Source: Bacteroidales bacterium (GTDB taxonomy: Bacteria; Bacteroidota; Bacteroidia; Bacteroidales; Paludibacteraceae). Taken from it: a stretch of 56,325 nt of DNA. Every line of letters starts with the position of its first letter. Position 1 is the first letter of the stretch. The position numbers were made by a program, and so were the translations under genes. Location of the stretch: positions 1 through 56,325 of the forward strand of contig CAAGHA010000100.1 in assembly GCA_900769555.1 (NCBI GenBank), read 5' to 3'. Positions 44,687 through 53,560 of this stretch are shown here, in pieces. A model generated the notes under the pieces. It had not been told where the DNA came from. It was given only the letters and a program-made list of their open reading frames with translations, and made no database searches.

Positions 44687-45676
44687 ATGAAAATAGGAAA
44701 TATTGAATTTGAAAAATATCCGGTATTTTTAGCTCCTATGGAGGATGTTACAGATCCTGCATTTAGATTATTATGTAAAAGATTTGGAGCAGATATGGTC
44801 TATTCAGAATTTATATCATCTGATGCACTTATAAGAAGTATCAAAAGCACTGAAAGAAAGTTAGAGATATATGACCAAGAGAGACCTGTAGCAATTCAAT
44901 TATATGGTAGAGATGTAGAATCAATTACTGAAGCTGCTAAAATTGCAGAAAGTGCTAAACCTGATATAATTGATTTAAATTTTGGGTGTCCTGTAAAAAA
45001 AGTAGCAGGAAAAGGTGGGGGTGCAGGTTTATTAAAAGATATACCTAAGATGATGGAAATCATTAATAGTGTGGCTAAAAATGTAAGCATACCTGTTACT
45101 GTTAAAACAAGATTAGGTTGGGATAATAATAGTAAAATAATTACTACTATTGCAGAACAAATACAAGACAATGGTGCTCAAGCTCTCACTATTCATGGAA
45201 GAACAAGAGCACAAATGTACACAGGAGAAGCCGATTGGACTTTAATTGGAGAGGTTAAAAATAATCCACGCATTAAAATTCCTATCATTGGAAACGGAGA
45301 TATTACAACTCCAGAAAGAGCAAAAGAATGCTTTGATAAATATGGAGTAGATGCAATTATGATAGGTAGAGGTAGTATTGGGCAACCTTGGATTTTTGAA
45401 GAAATAAAACATTACTTATACAATAATAGTAAATTAGAAAGAAAAAACTTTAAATTCTATTTAGAAATACTAAAGGAACAAGTTGAAAATAATATAGAAA
45501 GAGCAGATGAAATCAGAGGAATATTACATTCTAGAAGACATATCGCTGCTACTCCCCTATTCAAGGGAATAGATCATTTCAAACAAACAAAAATAAAAAT
45601 ACTTAGAGCAGATACTAAAAAAGAATTATTTAAACTGATAGATAATATAGAAAAGGATTATAATATTAATTATTAA
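44687..45676 (+). CDS. dusB: tRNA-dihydrouridine synthase (DusB-like)
   Basis: 329 residues. FMN-dependent reduction of uridine to dihydrouridine in tRNA. The motif APMEDVTDPAFRLL opens the barrel; DLNFGCPVKKVAGKGGGAGLL (near residue 100) contains the catalytic Cys, HGRTRAQMYTGEADW (near 170) gives substrate contacts, and GNGDI plus MIGRGSIGQPWIF (near 205-235) bind phosphate. The length and motif set fit DusB. The gene is bracketed by parS-type sites on both sides. Confidence 0.92.
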   Translation: MKIGNIEFEKYPVFLAPMEDVTDPAFRLLCKRFGADMVYSEFISSDALIRSIKSTERKLEIYDQERPVAIQLYGRDVESITEAAKIAESAKPDIIDLNFGCPVKKVAGKGGGAGLLKDIPKMMEIINSVAKNVSIPVTVKTRLGWDNNSKIITTIAEQIQDNGAQALTIHGRTRAQMYTGEADWTLIGEVKNNPRIKIPIIGNGDITTPERAKECFDKYGVDAIMIGRGSIGQPWIFEEIKHYLYNNSKLERKNFKFYLEILKEQVENNIERADEIRGILHSRRHIAATPLFKGIDHFKQTKIKILRADTKKELFKLIDNIEKDYNINY

Positions 45677-45679
45677 GAA

Positions 45680-45695
45680 TGTTTCACGTGGAACA
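45680..45695. other. parS: parS-type centromere site 2
   Basis: TGTTTCACGTGGAACA, the exact reverse complement of site 1. It lies 3 bp after the Dus stop codon. Confidence 0.85.
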
Positions 45696-46092
45696 TATAA
45701 AAAATTACTAAAATAACAGGTATATAAATAGATTTCGTGAAATTTCTAAATTAATTAGAAGAAATTACTAAGATAAAAGAAAGAAAAGTACAAACTTGTA
45801 AGAGAGTGAGAAATATTAAAGAGTAGTTAAATTAATTACAAATACACTTAAAATTCGAGTATCACTCTTCTACAATATAATTTTGAGGCTATAATTAAAC
45901 TATAAAATTTACTATTTAATAATAGTCCTCTTGCATTAATAAAAAATCTTTAAAATATTTCTCTGATAAAACTAAAAGAAAAATTAAATAAATACTAAAT
46001 AATTTTAAAATAGAAGTAACTAAATGTATATTACTATTCTATTGAAGCTATTTAAATTTTATACAACGATATTTTAAAAATTATACAATAAA

Positions 46093-46108
46093 AGTTTCAC
46101 GTGGAACA
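46093..46108. other. parS: parS-type centromere site 3
   Basis: AGTTTCACGTGGAACA, same orientation as site 2, with one terminal mismatch (A for T at the first base). It is in the middle of the AT-rich interval. Confidence 0.75.
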
Positions 46109-46564
46109 TATAAAAATATACACAAAAATAATATTTAATAGACTAAAAAATATATTATAGATAAACCAATATATAAAAACTACCAATAGAATTCGAATAA
46201 ATTATATTTAAAAATTACGGATAAATATTTCTAAATTATAACTTCGTCAATAAAATTAACAACATATTTAGATTATTAAATAAAAAAATCATCCTTAAAA
46301 AAATAAAAAAAAATAGTTGATATGATACAAGAATTGCATTTAAAATTACTAAGAAGTAGTTAAAACTTTATTATTAATTAATTTTTGAGTTTTACTATAT
46401 CATTTTCTAGCTCATCAAGATTCTATTTAGTTTATTTATACAATTTTATTTTGAAAAAAAGTACTATTAACTGCAAAAGAATAATAAAAGTAATCCTTTT
46501 AAAAAAACGCAAATATATTCGAAATTAAATTTTAATAATTTTTGAAATTAAATAGAAAAAAATA

Positions 46565-46580
46565 TGTTTCACGTGGAACA
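46565..46580. other. parS: parS-type centromere site 4
   Basis: TGTTTCACGTGGAACA, identical to site 2. It abuts the A-run that forms the U-tract of the polA terminator. Confidence 0.85.
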
Positions 46581-46612
46581 AAAAAAAAACTGCTCGATTA
46601 AAATCGAGCAGT
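46581..46612 (-). terminator. polA terminator
   Basis: AACTGCTCGATT (46587-46598) and AATCGAGCAGTT (46601-46612) form an 11-12 bp stem. On the minus strand it is followed by an eight to nine base U-tract. Confidence 0.85.
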
Positions 46613-46626
46613 TGGGTAATAAAAGA

Positions 46627-49392
46627 TTAATGCGCTTCTAACCAGTTCTTCCCTACTCCACACTCAACTACTAAAGGAACTTTTAATTGTATAACTGTCT
46701 CCATTTCGGAAATAACTATTGATTTGACAATATCCAACTCCTCCCCTACAACATTAAAATTCAACTCATCATGAACCTGTAAAATCATCTTTGATTGTAA
46801 TTTTTCAGATATAAATCTATTATGTATATTAACCATTGCAAGTTTAATAATATCTGCAGCTGTTCCTTGTATTGGAGCATTAATTGCATTTCTCTCTGAA
46901 AAACCTCTAACAACACTATTTCGTGAATTAATATCTGGAAGATATCTTTTTCTATTAAAAAGAGTTTGAACATAACCTTTATCTTTAGCAGAAGAAATAA
47001 TATTACTCATATAATCTTTTACCTTAGGATATAAAGAAAAATATCCATCAATTAACTCCTTGGCTTCGGAACGTGGAATAGATAATCTCTCTGCTAATCC
47101 GAAAACGGAAATTCCATAAATAATACCAAAGTTTGCAGTTTTTGCTTTTCTTCTCATATCTGATGTAACTTCATCTAAAGATACTTTGAAAATTTTTGCA
47201 GCTGTGGCAGAGTGTATGTCATAACCAGATTGAAAAGCTTCAATTAAATTTTCATCCTCACTTAAATGAGCCATTATTCTTAATTCTATCTGTGAATAAT
47301 CAGCAGACAAAAAATAACAATTTTGATCAGAAATAAAGGCTTTCCTAACCTCTTTTCCTAATTCATCCCTTATCGGAATATTTTGTAAATTTGGGTTACT
47401 TGAACTTAACCTTCCAGTTGATGTAATACATTGATTGAAACTTGTATGCAATTTATGCGTTTTTGAATTTAGTAAAAGGGGTAAAGAATCTATATAAGTG
47501 GATAATAATTTCTTAATTCCTCTATAATCCAATATATAATCAATAACTTGATGCTTACCTCGCAATGATTCTAAAACTTCTTCAGACGTAGAATATTGAC
47601 CAGTTTTAGTTTTTTTCGCATTTTCAATTATTTGTAATTTATCAAAAATAACTTCTCCTACTTGCTTTGGAGAGGAAAGATTAAATTCAAAACCTACTAA
47701 ATCAAAAACATGTTTCTCAATTTCATTCATCTTAGTCGTAAGTAACTTTGATGAAGAAGATAACGAAACAACATCCAATGAAACTCCTGCCCTCTCAACA
47801 TCTATAAGAACAGAAAGCAAAGGCAATTCAATATTATAAAAAAGATTATCAAGATTTTCTGTATGGATTTGCTCCTCTAATATAGATTTAAGTTGCAAAG
47901 TAATATCAGCATCTTCACAAGCATAATTAGTCAAAGCTTCTTTGGAAACAGAACGTATTGGTAACTGCCCCCTACCCTTCTCTCCGCACAGATCTTCGTA
48001 TGAAATCATTTTGTAGTTCAAAAATACCTCTGCCAAATAATCTAAATTATGCTTAAGTTCAGGTTGCAATAAATAATGAGCAATCATCGTATCAAAAAAA
48101 GGACCCTTCACTGAAATACCATAACTCTCAAGGAAGGAAATATCAAATTTCAAATTCTGACCAATTTTTAATTTAGACTCATCACTGAAAAGTGGCTTTA
48201 ACTGACGTAGAAAATTTTCTGCTTCTAATCTATCAATAGGAAGAAGAATAAAATAAGCTTCATTTTTAACCCAACTAAAGGAAATTCCTACTAATTCATC
48301 ACAATAAGGGCTAATTCCTGTTGTTTCCACGTCAAAACAGAAAAATTGTTGAGTAGAAATTTTTGCCAAAAATTCATCAATATCATGCTGATTATCAATA
48401 AGTTGATACTTTACATTAGTAGAAGTTAACTCGCTGAGATTTGAATATTTTATAATTCCTGAATCTTCGTCAAGGAATTCATCAAAGAGAGAGGGTTGAA
48501 CATCAACTTTTTTAGACTTAACTTTCTCACCAGTATATTTTTTTAAAAGGGACTTAAATTCCAAATTAGAAAAAATTTCACAAAGTGAATTTTTATCAGG
48601 TGTACTCAATAAAAATTTATCGGGTGAAAATTCTATAGGAACATCTGTCTTAATTGTAGCAAGAAATTGTGAGAAAAGTATTTTATCACGATTATCAATA
48701 ACTTTTTGTTTCAAAGCACCCTTAATAGAATCAACAGAGTTTAATAAATTTGCTATTGAACCAAATTCACCTAATAATTTAATAGCTGTCTTCTCCCCCA
48801 CTCCTGGACAACCTGGAATGTTATCTGAAGAATCTCCCATTAATCCTAAAAGATCAATTACTTGAGAAGGAGAAGAAATAGACCATTTCTTTTTAACACC
48901 ATCAACATCCAATGTTTCATAGCCACCTCCATGACGAGGACGATAAATAAACACATGATCAGTTACAAGTTGCGCATAATCTTTGTCAGAAGTCAACATA
49001 AAAACATCAAAATTATGCTGTTCAGCTAATTTAGAAACAGTACCTATTACATCATCTGCTTCATACCCTGGAACCTCTAAAATAGGAATATTATAAGCAC
49101 TAACTATCTGTTTTATAATGGGGACAGATAGTTTTATATCTTCCGGAGTTGCTTCTCTTTGAGCTTTGTAATCCTCATAAGCCTCATGACGAAAAGTAGG
49201 TCCTTGAGGATCAAAAGCAACAGCAATATGTGAAGGATTTTTACTCTTCAATATCTCCTCTAAAACATTAACAAAACCTAAAATTGCAGAAGTATTAAAA
49301 CCCTTAGAATTAAACCTTGGATTTTTAATAAAGGCATAATAAGACCTATATATCAATGCATAAGCATCAATCAAAAATAAAGTATTTCTCAT
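46627..49392 (-). CDS. polA: DNA polymerase I
   Basis: A 921-residue three-domain polymerase. The N-terminal 5'-3' exonuclease shows FLIDAYALIYRSYYAF, VAFDPQGPTFRHEAY and GDSSDNIPGCPGVGEKTA. The 3'-5' proofreading domain appears active, with FCFDVETTGISPY, IGQNLKFDISFL and the YACEDADI motif. The polymerase domain has the palm motif SADYSQIELRIMAH, the O-helix RRKAKTANFGIIYGIS and the QVHDELNF metal site. It works in Okazaki fragment processing and repair. The gene ends beside the AT-rich parS interval, and a -7 element lies 17-24 bp upstream of its start. Confidence 0.98.
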   Translation of the reverse strand: MRNTLFLIDAYALIYRSYYAFIKNPRFNSKGFNTSAILGFVNVLEEILKSKNPSHIAVAFDPQGPTFRHEAYEDYKAQREATPEDIKLSVPIIKQIVSAYNIPILEVPGYEADDVIGTVSKLAEQHNFDVFMLTSDKDYAQLVTDHVFIYRPRHGGGYETLDVDGVKKKWSISSPSQVIDLLGLMGDSSDNIPGCPGVGEKTAIKLLGEFGSIANLLNSVDSIKGALKQKVIDNRDKILFSQFLATIKTDVPIEFSPDKFLLSTPDKNSLCEIFSNLEFKSLLKKYTGEKVKSKKVDVQPSLFDEFLDEDSGIIKYSNLSELTSTNVKYQLIDNQHDIDEFLAKISTQQFFCFDVETTGISPYCDELVGISFSWVKNEAYFILLPIDRLEAENFLRQLKPLFSDESKLKIGQNLKFDISFLESYGISVKGPFFDTMIAHYLLQPELKHNLDYLAEVFLNYKMISYEDLCGEKGRGQLPIRSVSKEALTNYACEDADITLQLKSILEEQIHTENLDNLFYNIELPLLSVLIDVERAGVSLDVVSLSSSSKLLTTKMNEIEKHVFDLVGFEFNLSSPKQVGEVIFDKLQIIENAKKTKTGQYSTSEEVLESLRGKHQVIDYILDYRGIKKLLSTYIDSLPLLLNSKTHKLHTSFNQCITSTGRLSSSNPNLQNIPIRDELGKEVRKAFISDQNCYFLSADYSQIELRIMAHLSEDENLIEAFQSGYDIHSATAAKIFKVSLDEVTSDMRRKAKTANFGIIYGISVFGLAERLSIPRSEAKELIDGYFSLYPKVKDYMSNIISSAKDKGYVQTLFNRKRYLPDINSRNSVVRGFSERNAINAPIQGTAADIIKLAMVNIHNRFISEKLQSKMILQVHDELNFNVVGEELDIVKSIVISEMETVIQLKVPLVVECGVGKNWLEAH

Positions 49393-49408
49393 GTAAAAAA
49401 TTTTTTAA

Positions 49409-49416
49409 CAAAGATA
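49409..49416 (-). promoter_or_regulatory. Putative polA -7 element
   Basis: TATCTTTG on the minus strand, 17 bp before the ATG. The -33 position is A-rich without a TTTG match. Confidence 0.45.
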
Positions 49417-49530
49417 AAAAAATAAGACAAAAAAAAGGAAATCACTATAATCAAGAAGAAAAAAAATAGAAAAAAAGAGATTATAAGTACGGAAAAAAAG
49501 AAAAAAGAAAAAAACATCAAAAAATATTAC

Positions 49531-49538
49531 TACTTTTG
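49531..49538 (+). promoter_or_regulatory. -7 element of the polyprenyl synthase gene
   Basis: TACTTTTG matches TAnnTTTG; transcription would start near 49543, so the leader is only about 17 nt. No -33 consensus was recognised in the A-rich upstream DNA. Confidence 0.5.
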
Positions 49539-49546
49539 CAGTATAT

Positions 49547-49552
49547 AAGGAG
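49547..49552 (+). promoter_or_regulatory. Shine-Dalgarno-like site deciding the polyprenyl synthase start
   Basis: AAGGAG lies 7 nt before ATG 49560. Such a clear ribosome binding site is unusual among the genes in this window and supports that start over the longer frame from 49536. Confidence 0.6.
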
Positions 49553-49559
49553 TTCTAAA

Positions 49560-50537
49560 ATGATAAAACTTGAAGAATTAAAAAAACCAATTATAAAAGA
49601 AATTGAATGTTTTGAAAGTGAATTTGAAAAAACTTTCAAAGCAGAAAGTGAACTCTTAAATAAAGTAAATCAATACATTTTACAAAAGAGAGGAAAGGGA
49701 ATAAGACCTATTTTGACATTACTCGCAGCAAAGGCATTTGGAGAAATAAATGAAACAACTCTGAAATCAGCAGTTGGATTAGAGATGCTACATACTGCAA
49801 GTTTAATACATGACGATGTAGTTGATGAAACAAATGAAAGAAGAGGACAAAAATCTGTAAATGCAATATGGAATAATAAAATATCCATATTAGTAGGTGA
49901 TTATTTACTATCTCAATCAATTTCAAAAATAACTGAAACTCAGAATATTGAAATCTTAAAAGAAATAACAAAATTAGGAAAAGAAGTTTCAGAAGGAGAA
50001 TTGATACAAGCAGAAAATGCTGAATTAAGTAGGCATGATGAAGAAAAGTATTTTGAAGTAATCAGAAAAAAAACAGCATATCTTTTCGCAACTTGTACTT
50101 ATACCGGAGCAAAATCCGTAAATGCAAAAGAAAAGGAAATAGAAAAAATTAGAAGATTTGGTGAAATTTATGGAATATGTTTTCAAATAAAAGATGATAT
50201 ATTTGACTACATTGGAAATGAAAAAGAGATTGGAAAACCGATAGGTAACGATATTTGCGAAGGAAAAATTACATTACCACTAATATATGCAATAAATAAT
50301 AGCAGTAATGAAGAGAAAAACGAATGTTTAGGAATAATAAAAGAAAAAAAATTTACACAGGAAAATATTCAAAAATTGATAAAATTTGCAATAGATAAAG
50401 GAGGTATTAAATACGCAGAAAATAAGATGCAAGAATTGAAAAATGAAGCAATAAATTTGATAGAAAATATTGAAAATAAAGAAGTTAGAGAAACATTAGA
50501 AAAAATAATAGAACATACAATGGTCAGAAATAATTAA
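49560..50537 (+). CDS. Trans-polyprenyl diphosphate synthase (IspB-like)
   Basis: 325 residues from MIKLEELKKPIIKEIECFE. It contains the two aspartate-rich motifs of prenyl synthases, LIHDDVVDETNERRG (first, near residue 83) and QIKDDIFDYIG (second, near 210), plus GKGIRPILTLLAAKAF near 43. It adds isopentenyl units to make a long-chain quinone side chain (octaprenyl or similar, by homology), using precursors from the MEP pathway (dxr here). It stands alone between its own promoter and a strong terminator. Confidence 0.9.
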   Translation: MIKLEELKKPIIKEIECFESEFEKTFKAESELLNKVNQYILQKRGKGIRPILTLLAAKAFGEINETTLKSAVGLEMLHTASLIHDDVVDETNERRGQKSVNAIWNNKISILVGDYLLSQSISKITETQNIEILKEITKLGKEVSEGELIQAENAELSRHDEEKYFEVIRKKTAYLFATCTYTGAKSVNAKEKEIEKIRRFGEIYGICFQIKDDIFDYIGNEKEIGKPIGNDICEGKITLPLIYAINNSSNEEKNECLGIIKEKKFTQENIQKLIKFAIDKGGIKYAENKMQELKNEAINLIENIENKEVRETLEKIIEHTMVRNN

Positions 50538-50576
50538 AAAATATCCCCGGTGGTTTCTTCCATCGGGGATATTTTT
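50533..50576. terminator. Bidirectional terminator between the polyprenyl synthase and deoC
   Basis: AAAATATCCCCGGTGG and CCATCGGGGATATTTT pair over about 16 bp with one G-T wobble, flanked by A/T runs. It suits both convergent genes. Confidence 0.85.
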
Positions 50577-50583
50577 AACTACT

Positions 50584-51462
50584 CTAAAAATAAGATATAT
50601 CTTTTCCTGAAACCGAAGAAAGTAAATTATTAACCAACTTACTAGCACCAATTCTAAAATATTCAGGAGTCATCCAGTTATCACCAAGAACAGATTTAAC
50701 CAAAGTAAAATAAGAGACTGCGTCAGAAGTAGAAGAAACTCCACCTGCCACTTTCAAACCTACCATAGAAGAATTTAATTCATTAAACTCTTTAATAGCA
50801 TTAGCCATCACATAAACAGCTTCATAAGTAGCACTGATACTATACTTACCTGTAGAAGTTTTAATAAAATCTGCACCTGCAGACATAGCTAAAATAGAAG
50901 CTTTTTTTATTAATTCAGGAGAATTTAATAAACCTGTCTCTAAAATGACTTTAAATTTTGCGTTCTGACAAGCTGATTTAATCTCAGTGAGCTCCATATA
51001 CACATCATCATAATTACTCGCTAAAAACGAAGATATAGGCATAACATAATCAATTTCTGATGCACCTTCCATAACAGCCATTGCTGTCTCTGCAATTTTA
51101 ACTTCAGTAAAAGTGTGAGGATAAGGAAAACCAACAACAGCTGCAATATCTAAATTCTCTTGCAAATTATCCTTAACGACAGGAACAAAAGCAGGAAAAA
51201 CACATATAGAAGCAGGGTGAGGAAGTATCTCAAACTGATCATCAAAAGCATTAATTTTATTAACGAAAGAGATAATAGATTCTTGAGAATCAGAAAAATT
51301 TAATGACGTAATGTCAATAAAACTAAGCAATTGACTATAAACAGCTTTGTCATTATTTCTCTCAAAACCATCCTTTATAAGTTGATTAGCAGAACTAGTA
51401 ACAAAATCAAATTCTAAATTCTTAAAATCATATTTAGAAAATAATTCTTCAAAACGATCCAT
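50584..51462 (-). CDS. deoC: Deoxyribose-phosphate aldolase
   Basis: 292 residues, somewhat longer than the usual 220-260. It cleaves 2-deoxyribose 5-phosphate to glyceraldehyde 3-phosphate and acetaldehyde. The Schiff-base lysine lies in ADFIKTSTGK near residue 200, with VGLKVAGGVSSTSDA near 230 (second active-site Lys) and EIDYVMPIS and KVILETGLL strands. It is the last gene of a tight nadA-mazG-like-deoC unit (3 bp gaps) and ends 47 bp from the polyprenyl synthase stop. Confidence 0.93.
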   Translation of the reverse strand: MDRFEELFSKYDFKNLEFDFVTSSANQLIKDGFERNNDKAVYSQLLSFIDITSLNFSDSQESIISFVNKINAFDDQFEILPHPASICVFPAFVPVVKDNLQENLDIAAVVGFPYPHTFTEVKIAETAMAVMEGASEIDYVMPISSFLASNYDDVYMELTEIKSACQNAKFKVILETGLLNSPELIKKASILAMSAGADFIKTSTGKYSISATYEAVYVMANAIKEFNELNSSMVGLKVAGGVSSTSDAVSYFTLVKSVLGDNWMTPEYFRIGASKLVNNLLSSVSGKDISYF

Positions 51463-51465
51463 AAA

Positions 51466-51792
51466 CTATTTTAATTTTTCATTATTAATATGACGCAAAG
51501 CATCTCTTTTAGTTTTCTTATCAATATTTTTCTTAAAAGCAGAATCCAAATCAACACCGGTCTGATTAGCTAAACAAACTAAGACCCAAAGTACATCAGC
51601 CATTTCATCCTCCAAAGAGCTATTTAGATCTGAATCTTTAGAAGATTGATCACCATATTTTCTCGCCATAACTCTAGCTAACTCACCTACCTCTTCCATT
51701 AAAATTGCAGTATTGGTCAGTTCACTAAAATAACGTACCCCGATTGTTTTAATCCATTTATCAACAGTGGATTGTAATTCTTGTAAAGACAT
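51466..51792 (-). CDS. MazG-like nucleotide pyrophosphohydrolase
   Basis: 108 residues, an all-alpha NTP pyrophosphatase. The metal-binding motif EEVGELARVMARKYG (near residue 31) pairs with EDEMADVLWVLVCLAN (near 61), the EExxE...ExxD pattern of MazG/dUTPase-like enzymes. It probably hydrolyses aberrant (d)NTPs. Gaps to nadA (upstream) and deoC (downstream) are 3 bp. Confidence 0.88.
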   Translation of the reverse strand: MSLQELQSTVDKWIKTIGVRYFSELTNTAILMEEVGELARVMARKYGDQSSKDSDLNSSLEDEMADVLWVLVCLANQTGVDLDSAFKKNIDKKTKRDALRHINNEKLK

Positions 51793-51795
51793 AAA

Positions 51796-52743
51796 TTATA
51801 AACCTAATTTTTCGCTAATCTCCAACATTCTAATAATAGGCAATTTTGCTCTATCGATAATAGTTGAATCAACATGAATCTCCGGAGAATTATTCTTTAA
51901 ACATAAATATAATTTCTCTAGATTATTCAATTTCATGTAAGAACAATCATTACAAGCACTTGAGCTATCATCCGGAGGAACAGGAATAAATAATTTATCA
52001 GGAGCTTGTTTTTTCATTTCATGTAAAATTCCTGCTTCTGTAGCAACTAAAAACTCTTTTGCATCTGAAGTTATAGCATATTTCAATAAAGCAGCGGTTG
52101 AACCAACACAATCTGCTAATTTAACAATAGAATCTTTACATTCAGGATGTACTAAAACCTTTGCATTAGGATAAATCTCTTTTAAAGAAATTAGCTTTTT
52201 AAAAGAAAATTGTTCATGTACATGACAAGCACCATTCCACAATAACATGTTCCTACCTGTTAAAGAATTGATATAATTACCTAAATTTCTGTCCGGCCCA
52301 AAAATAATTTTCTCCTCTTTTGGAAAACTTTCTACAATTTGAACAGCATTAGAAGAGGTAACAACAACATCCGTTAAAGCTTTTACAGCTGCTGTTGTAT
52401 TAACATAAGAGATCACCTTATGACCAGGATTATCATCAATAAATTTTTTGAAATCGGATGCTTCACAACTATCAGCCAAAGAACAACCTGCTGATAAATC
52501 AGGAACAAGTACTATCTTGTCAGGCGATAAAATTTTGGCAGTTTCACCCATAAAATGAACGCCACAAATTACAATAATATCTGCATTAGTAGTAGCCGCT
52601 TTTTGTGCTAAAAAAAGACTATCACCTACAAAATCTGCTATATCTTGAATATCACCTGTTGTATAATAGTGAGCCATTATTATAGCATTTTTATCTTGTT
52701 TTAATTGAAGAATTTTATTTTTGTAATCAACATCGTTTTTCAT
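51796..52743 (-). CDS. nadA: Quinolinate synthase
   Basis: 315 residues started at MKNDVDYKNKILQLK (52743); the open frame extends 57 hydrophobic residues upstream into AT-rich DNA and is rejected. Iron-sulfur enzyme of de novo NAD synthesis making quinolinate from iminoaspartate and dihydroxyacetone phosphate. Motifs are NAIIMAHYYTTGDIQDIADFVGDS, CGVHFMGETAKILSP (Cys ligand), HPEC and CNDCSYM (cluster cysteines). nadB and nadC are not in the window. First gene of a three-gene unit. Confidence 0.94.
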   Translation of the reverse strand: MKNDVDYKNKILQLKQDKNAIIMAHYYTTGDIQDIADFVGDSLFLAQKAATTNADIIVICGVHFMGETAKILSPDKIVLVPDLSAGCSLADSCEASDFKKFIDDNPGHKVISYVNTTAAVKALTDVVVTSSNAVQIVESFPKEEKIIFGPDRNLGNYINSLTGRNMLLWNGACHVHEQFSFKKLISLKEIYPNAKVLVHPECKDSIVKLADCVGSTAALLKYAITSDAKEFLVATEAGILHEMKKQAPDKLFIPVPPDDSSSACNDCSYMKLNNLEKLYLCLKNNSPEIHVDSTIIDRAKLPIIRMLEISEKLGL

Positions 52744-53204
52744 ATTTTTATTAATTGATTTAAATAAATATAAAATTAAATAGTATAAATAATAAACATA
52801 AAAGGCTGTTGAAATGGTTGAAACAAAAATTAAAATATTCTTGCATATTTCGTTATTAAGAATTGATTTACATTCTAAACCATTAATTGTTAAAATTAAG
52901 TAATTAAAATTCAATAGATTACTTAAGTTATTAACAATTTCAACAGATAGACAAATTTACAAATAAAATTGAGATTTTAAGAATGTTGATATGATAAAAA
53001 GTGGTTAATATTTTTCTAAAAAAAAAGGATAACTAATTTGTCAATTTATAAACCTCATTTGTATATGTAAAATTTTATTTTTCAAAAATTTTTAAGCTAT
53101 AATTTATCCTTAATTCATTAATAATTTATCAACAACGTTGTGAACACTTTTTTTTTATTTACTAACATTGTTTTTAACTTAAATTGAGTGATGAAATATA
53201 ATCA

Positions 53205-53342
53205 GGTTACTTCTATGAATTAAAAAAATCCCTCTCAAATATGCGCGAAATAAAATTTAAACAACTTCTAAAATAAATTCAAAATCATTTGAAATAGAAT
53301 TTATTACACTTAGAAACAAAAATCGTAATTTATAGAAGTTGC
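53205..53342. repeat. MITE-like repeat, type A variant
   Basis: 138 bp. The left end is GGTTACTTCTATGAATT and the right end AAATCGTAATTTATAGAAGTTGC, followed by TTAA (53343-53346). The left flank is ATCA, so a matching duplication is not evident. The inner ATGCGCGAAATAAAATTTAAACAACTTCTA segment matches 6043-6079. Confidence 0.7.
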
Positions 53343-53371
53343 TTAATACTAATTCTTTGTGATTATGTTAA

Positions 53372-53484
53372 TGTGAGTTCTAGAAATTTACCATTTTAAA
53401 TTAAAAAAAAGTATAAATGTGGATAGATAAACTTTTGGGTATTTTTTTAATTTCTTTCGGCAAAATGAATTTATAGAAATCATT
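53372..53484. repeat. MITE-like repeat, short type B (reverse)
   Basis: 113 bp, flanked by TTAA on both sides (53368-53371 and 53485-53488). It is the inverted counterpart of 28145-28255 along nearly its whole length. Confidence 0.85.
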
Positions 53485-53560
53485 TTAACATAAAAAAAGT
53501 GTTACCAACTTCACAGTTGATAACACGCACATTTTAACAATATGATTATGAAAAAATTAC

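Larger units (their letters stand above)
45677..46626. other. Gene-free, extremely AT-rich interval carrying parS-type sites
   Basis: About 950 bp with no ORF of note, visibly below 20-25% G+C, containing three parS-type sites (45680, 46093, 46565) and the polA terminator. One near-match to a DnaA box (ATATACACA, 46116-46124) and several TTATACAA-like words were noted; they are insufficient to call an origin. No repeat copy is present, unlike other long gaps in the window. Confidence 0.7.
52744..53560. other. Long gap upstream of nadA, containing two repeat copies
   Basis: About 815 bp. From 52744 to 53200 I see no gene. There is a CTGTTGAAAT/ATTTCAACAG inverted repeat (52806-52815, 52937-52946) and a palindrome ACAACGTTGT (53132-53141) next to TTATCAACA (53127-53135), a one-mismatch DnaA-box-like word. 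The remainder is two MITE-like copies. Confidence 0.5.

Noticed and set aside
48321..48338. A parS-like word (TTTCCACGTCAAAAC) inside polA
   Set aside because: It lacks the central CACGTG palindrome and the half-site spacing is wrong by two bases; it is coding sequence.
52744..52914. 57-residue N-terminal extension of nadA
   Set aside because: Hydrophobic translation of AT-rich intergenic DNA; quinolinate synthase starts at the internal MKNDVDYK.
53127..53150. TTATCAACA and ACAACGTTGT as a DnaA-box origin
   Set aside because: Only one imperfect box and a short palindrome; no cluster, and the parS group lies 7 kb away. Kept as a note, not a call.
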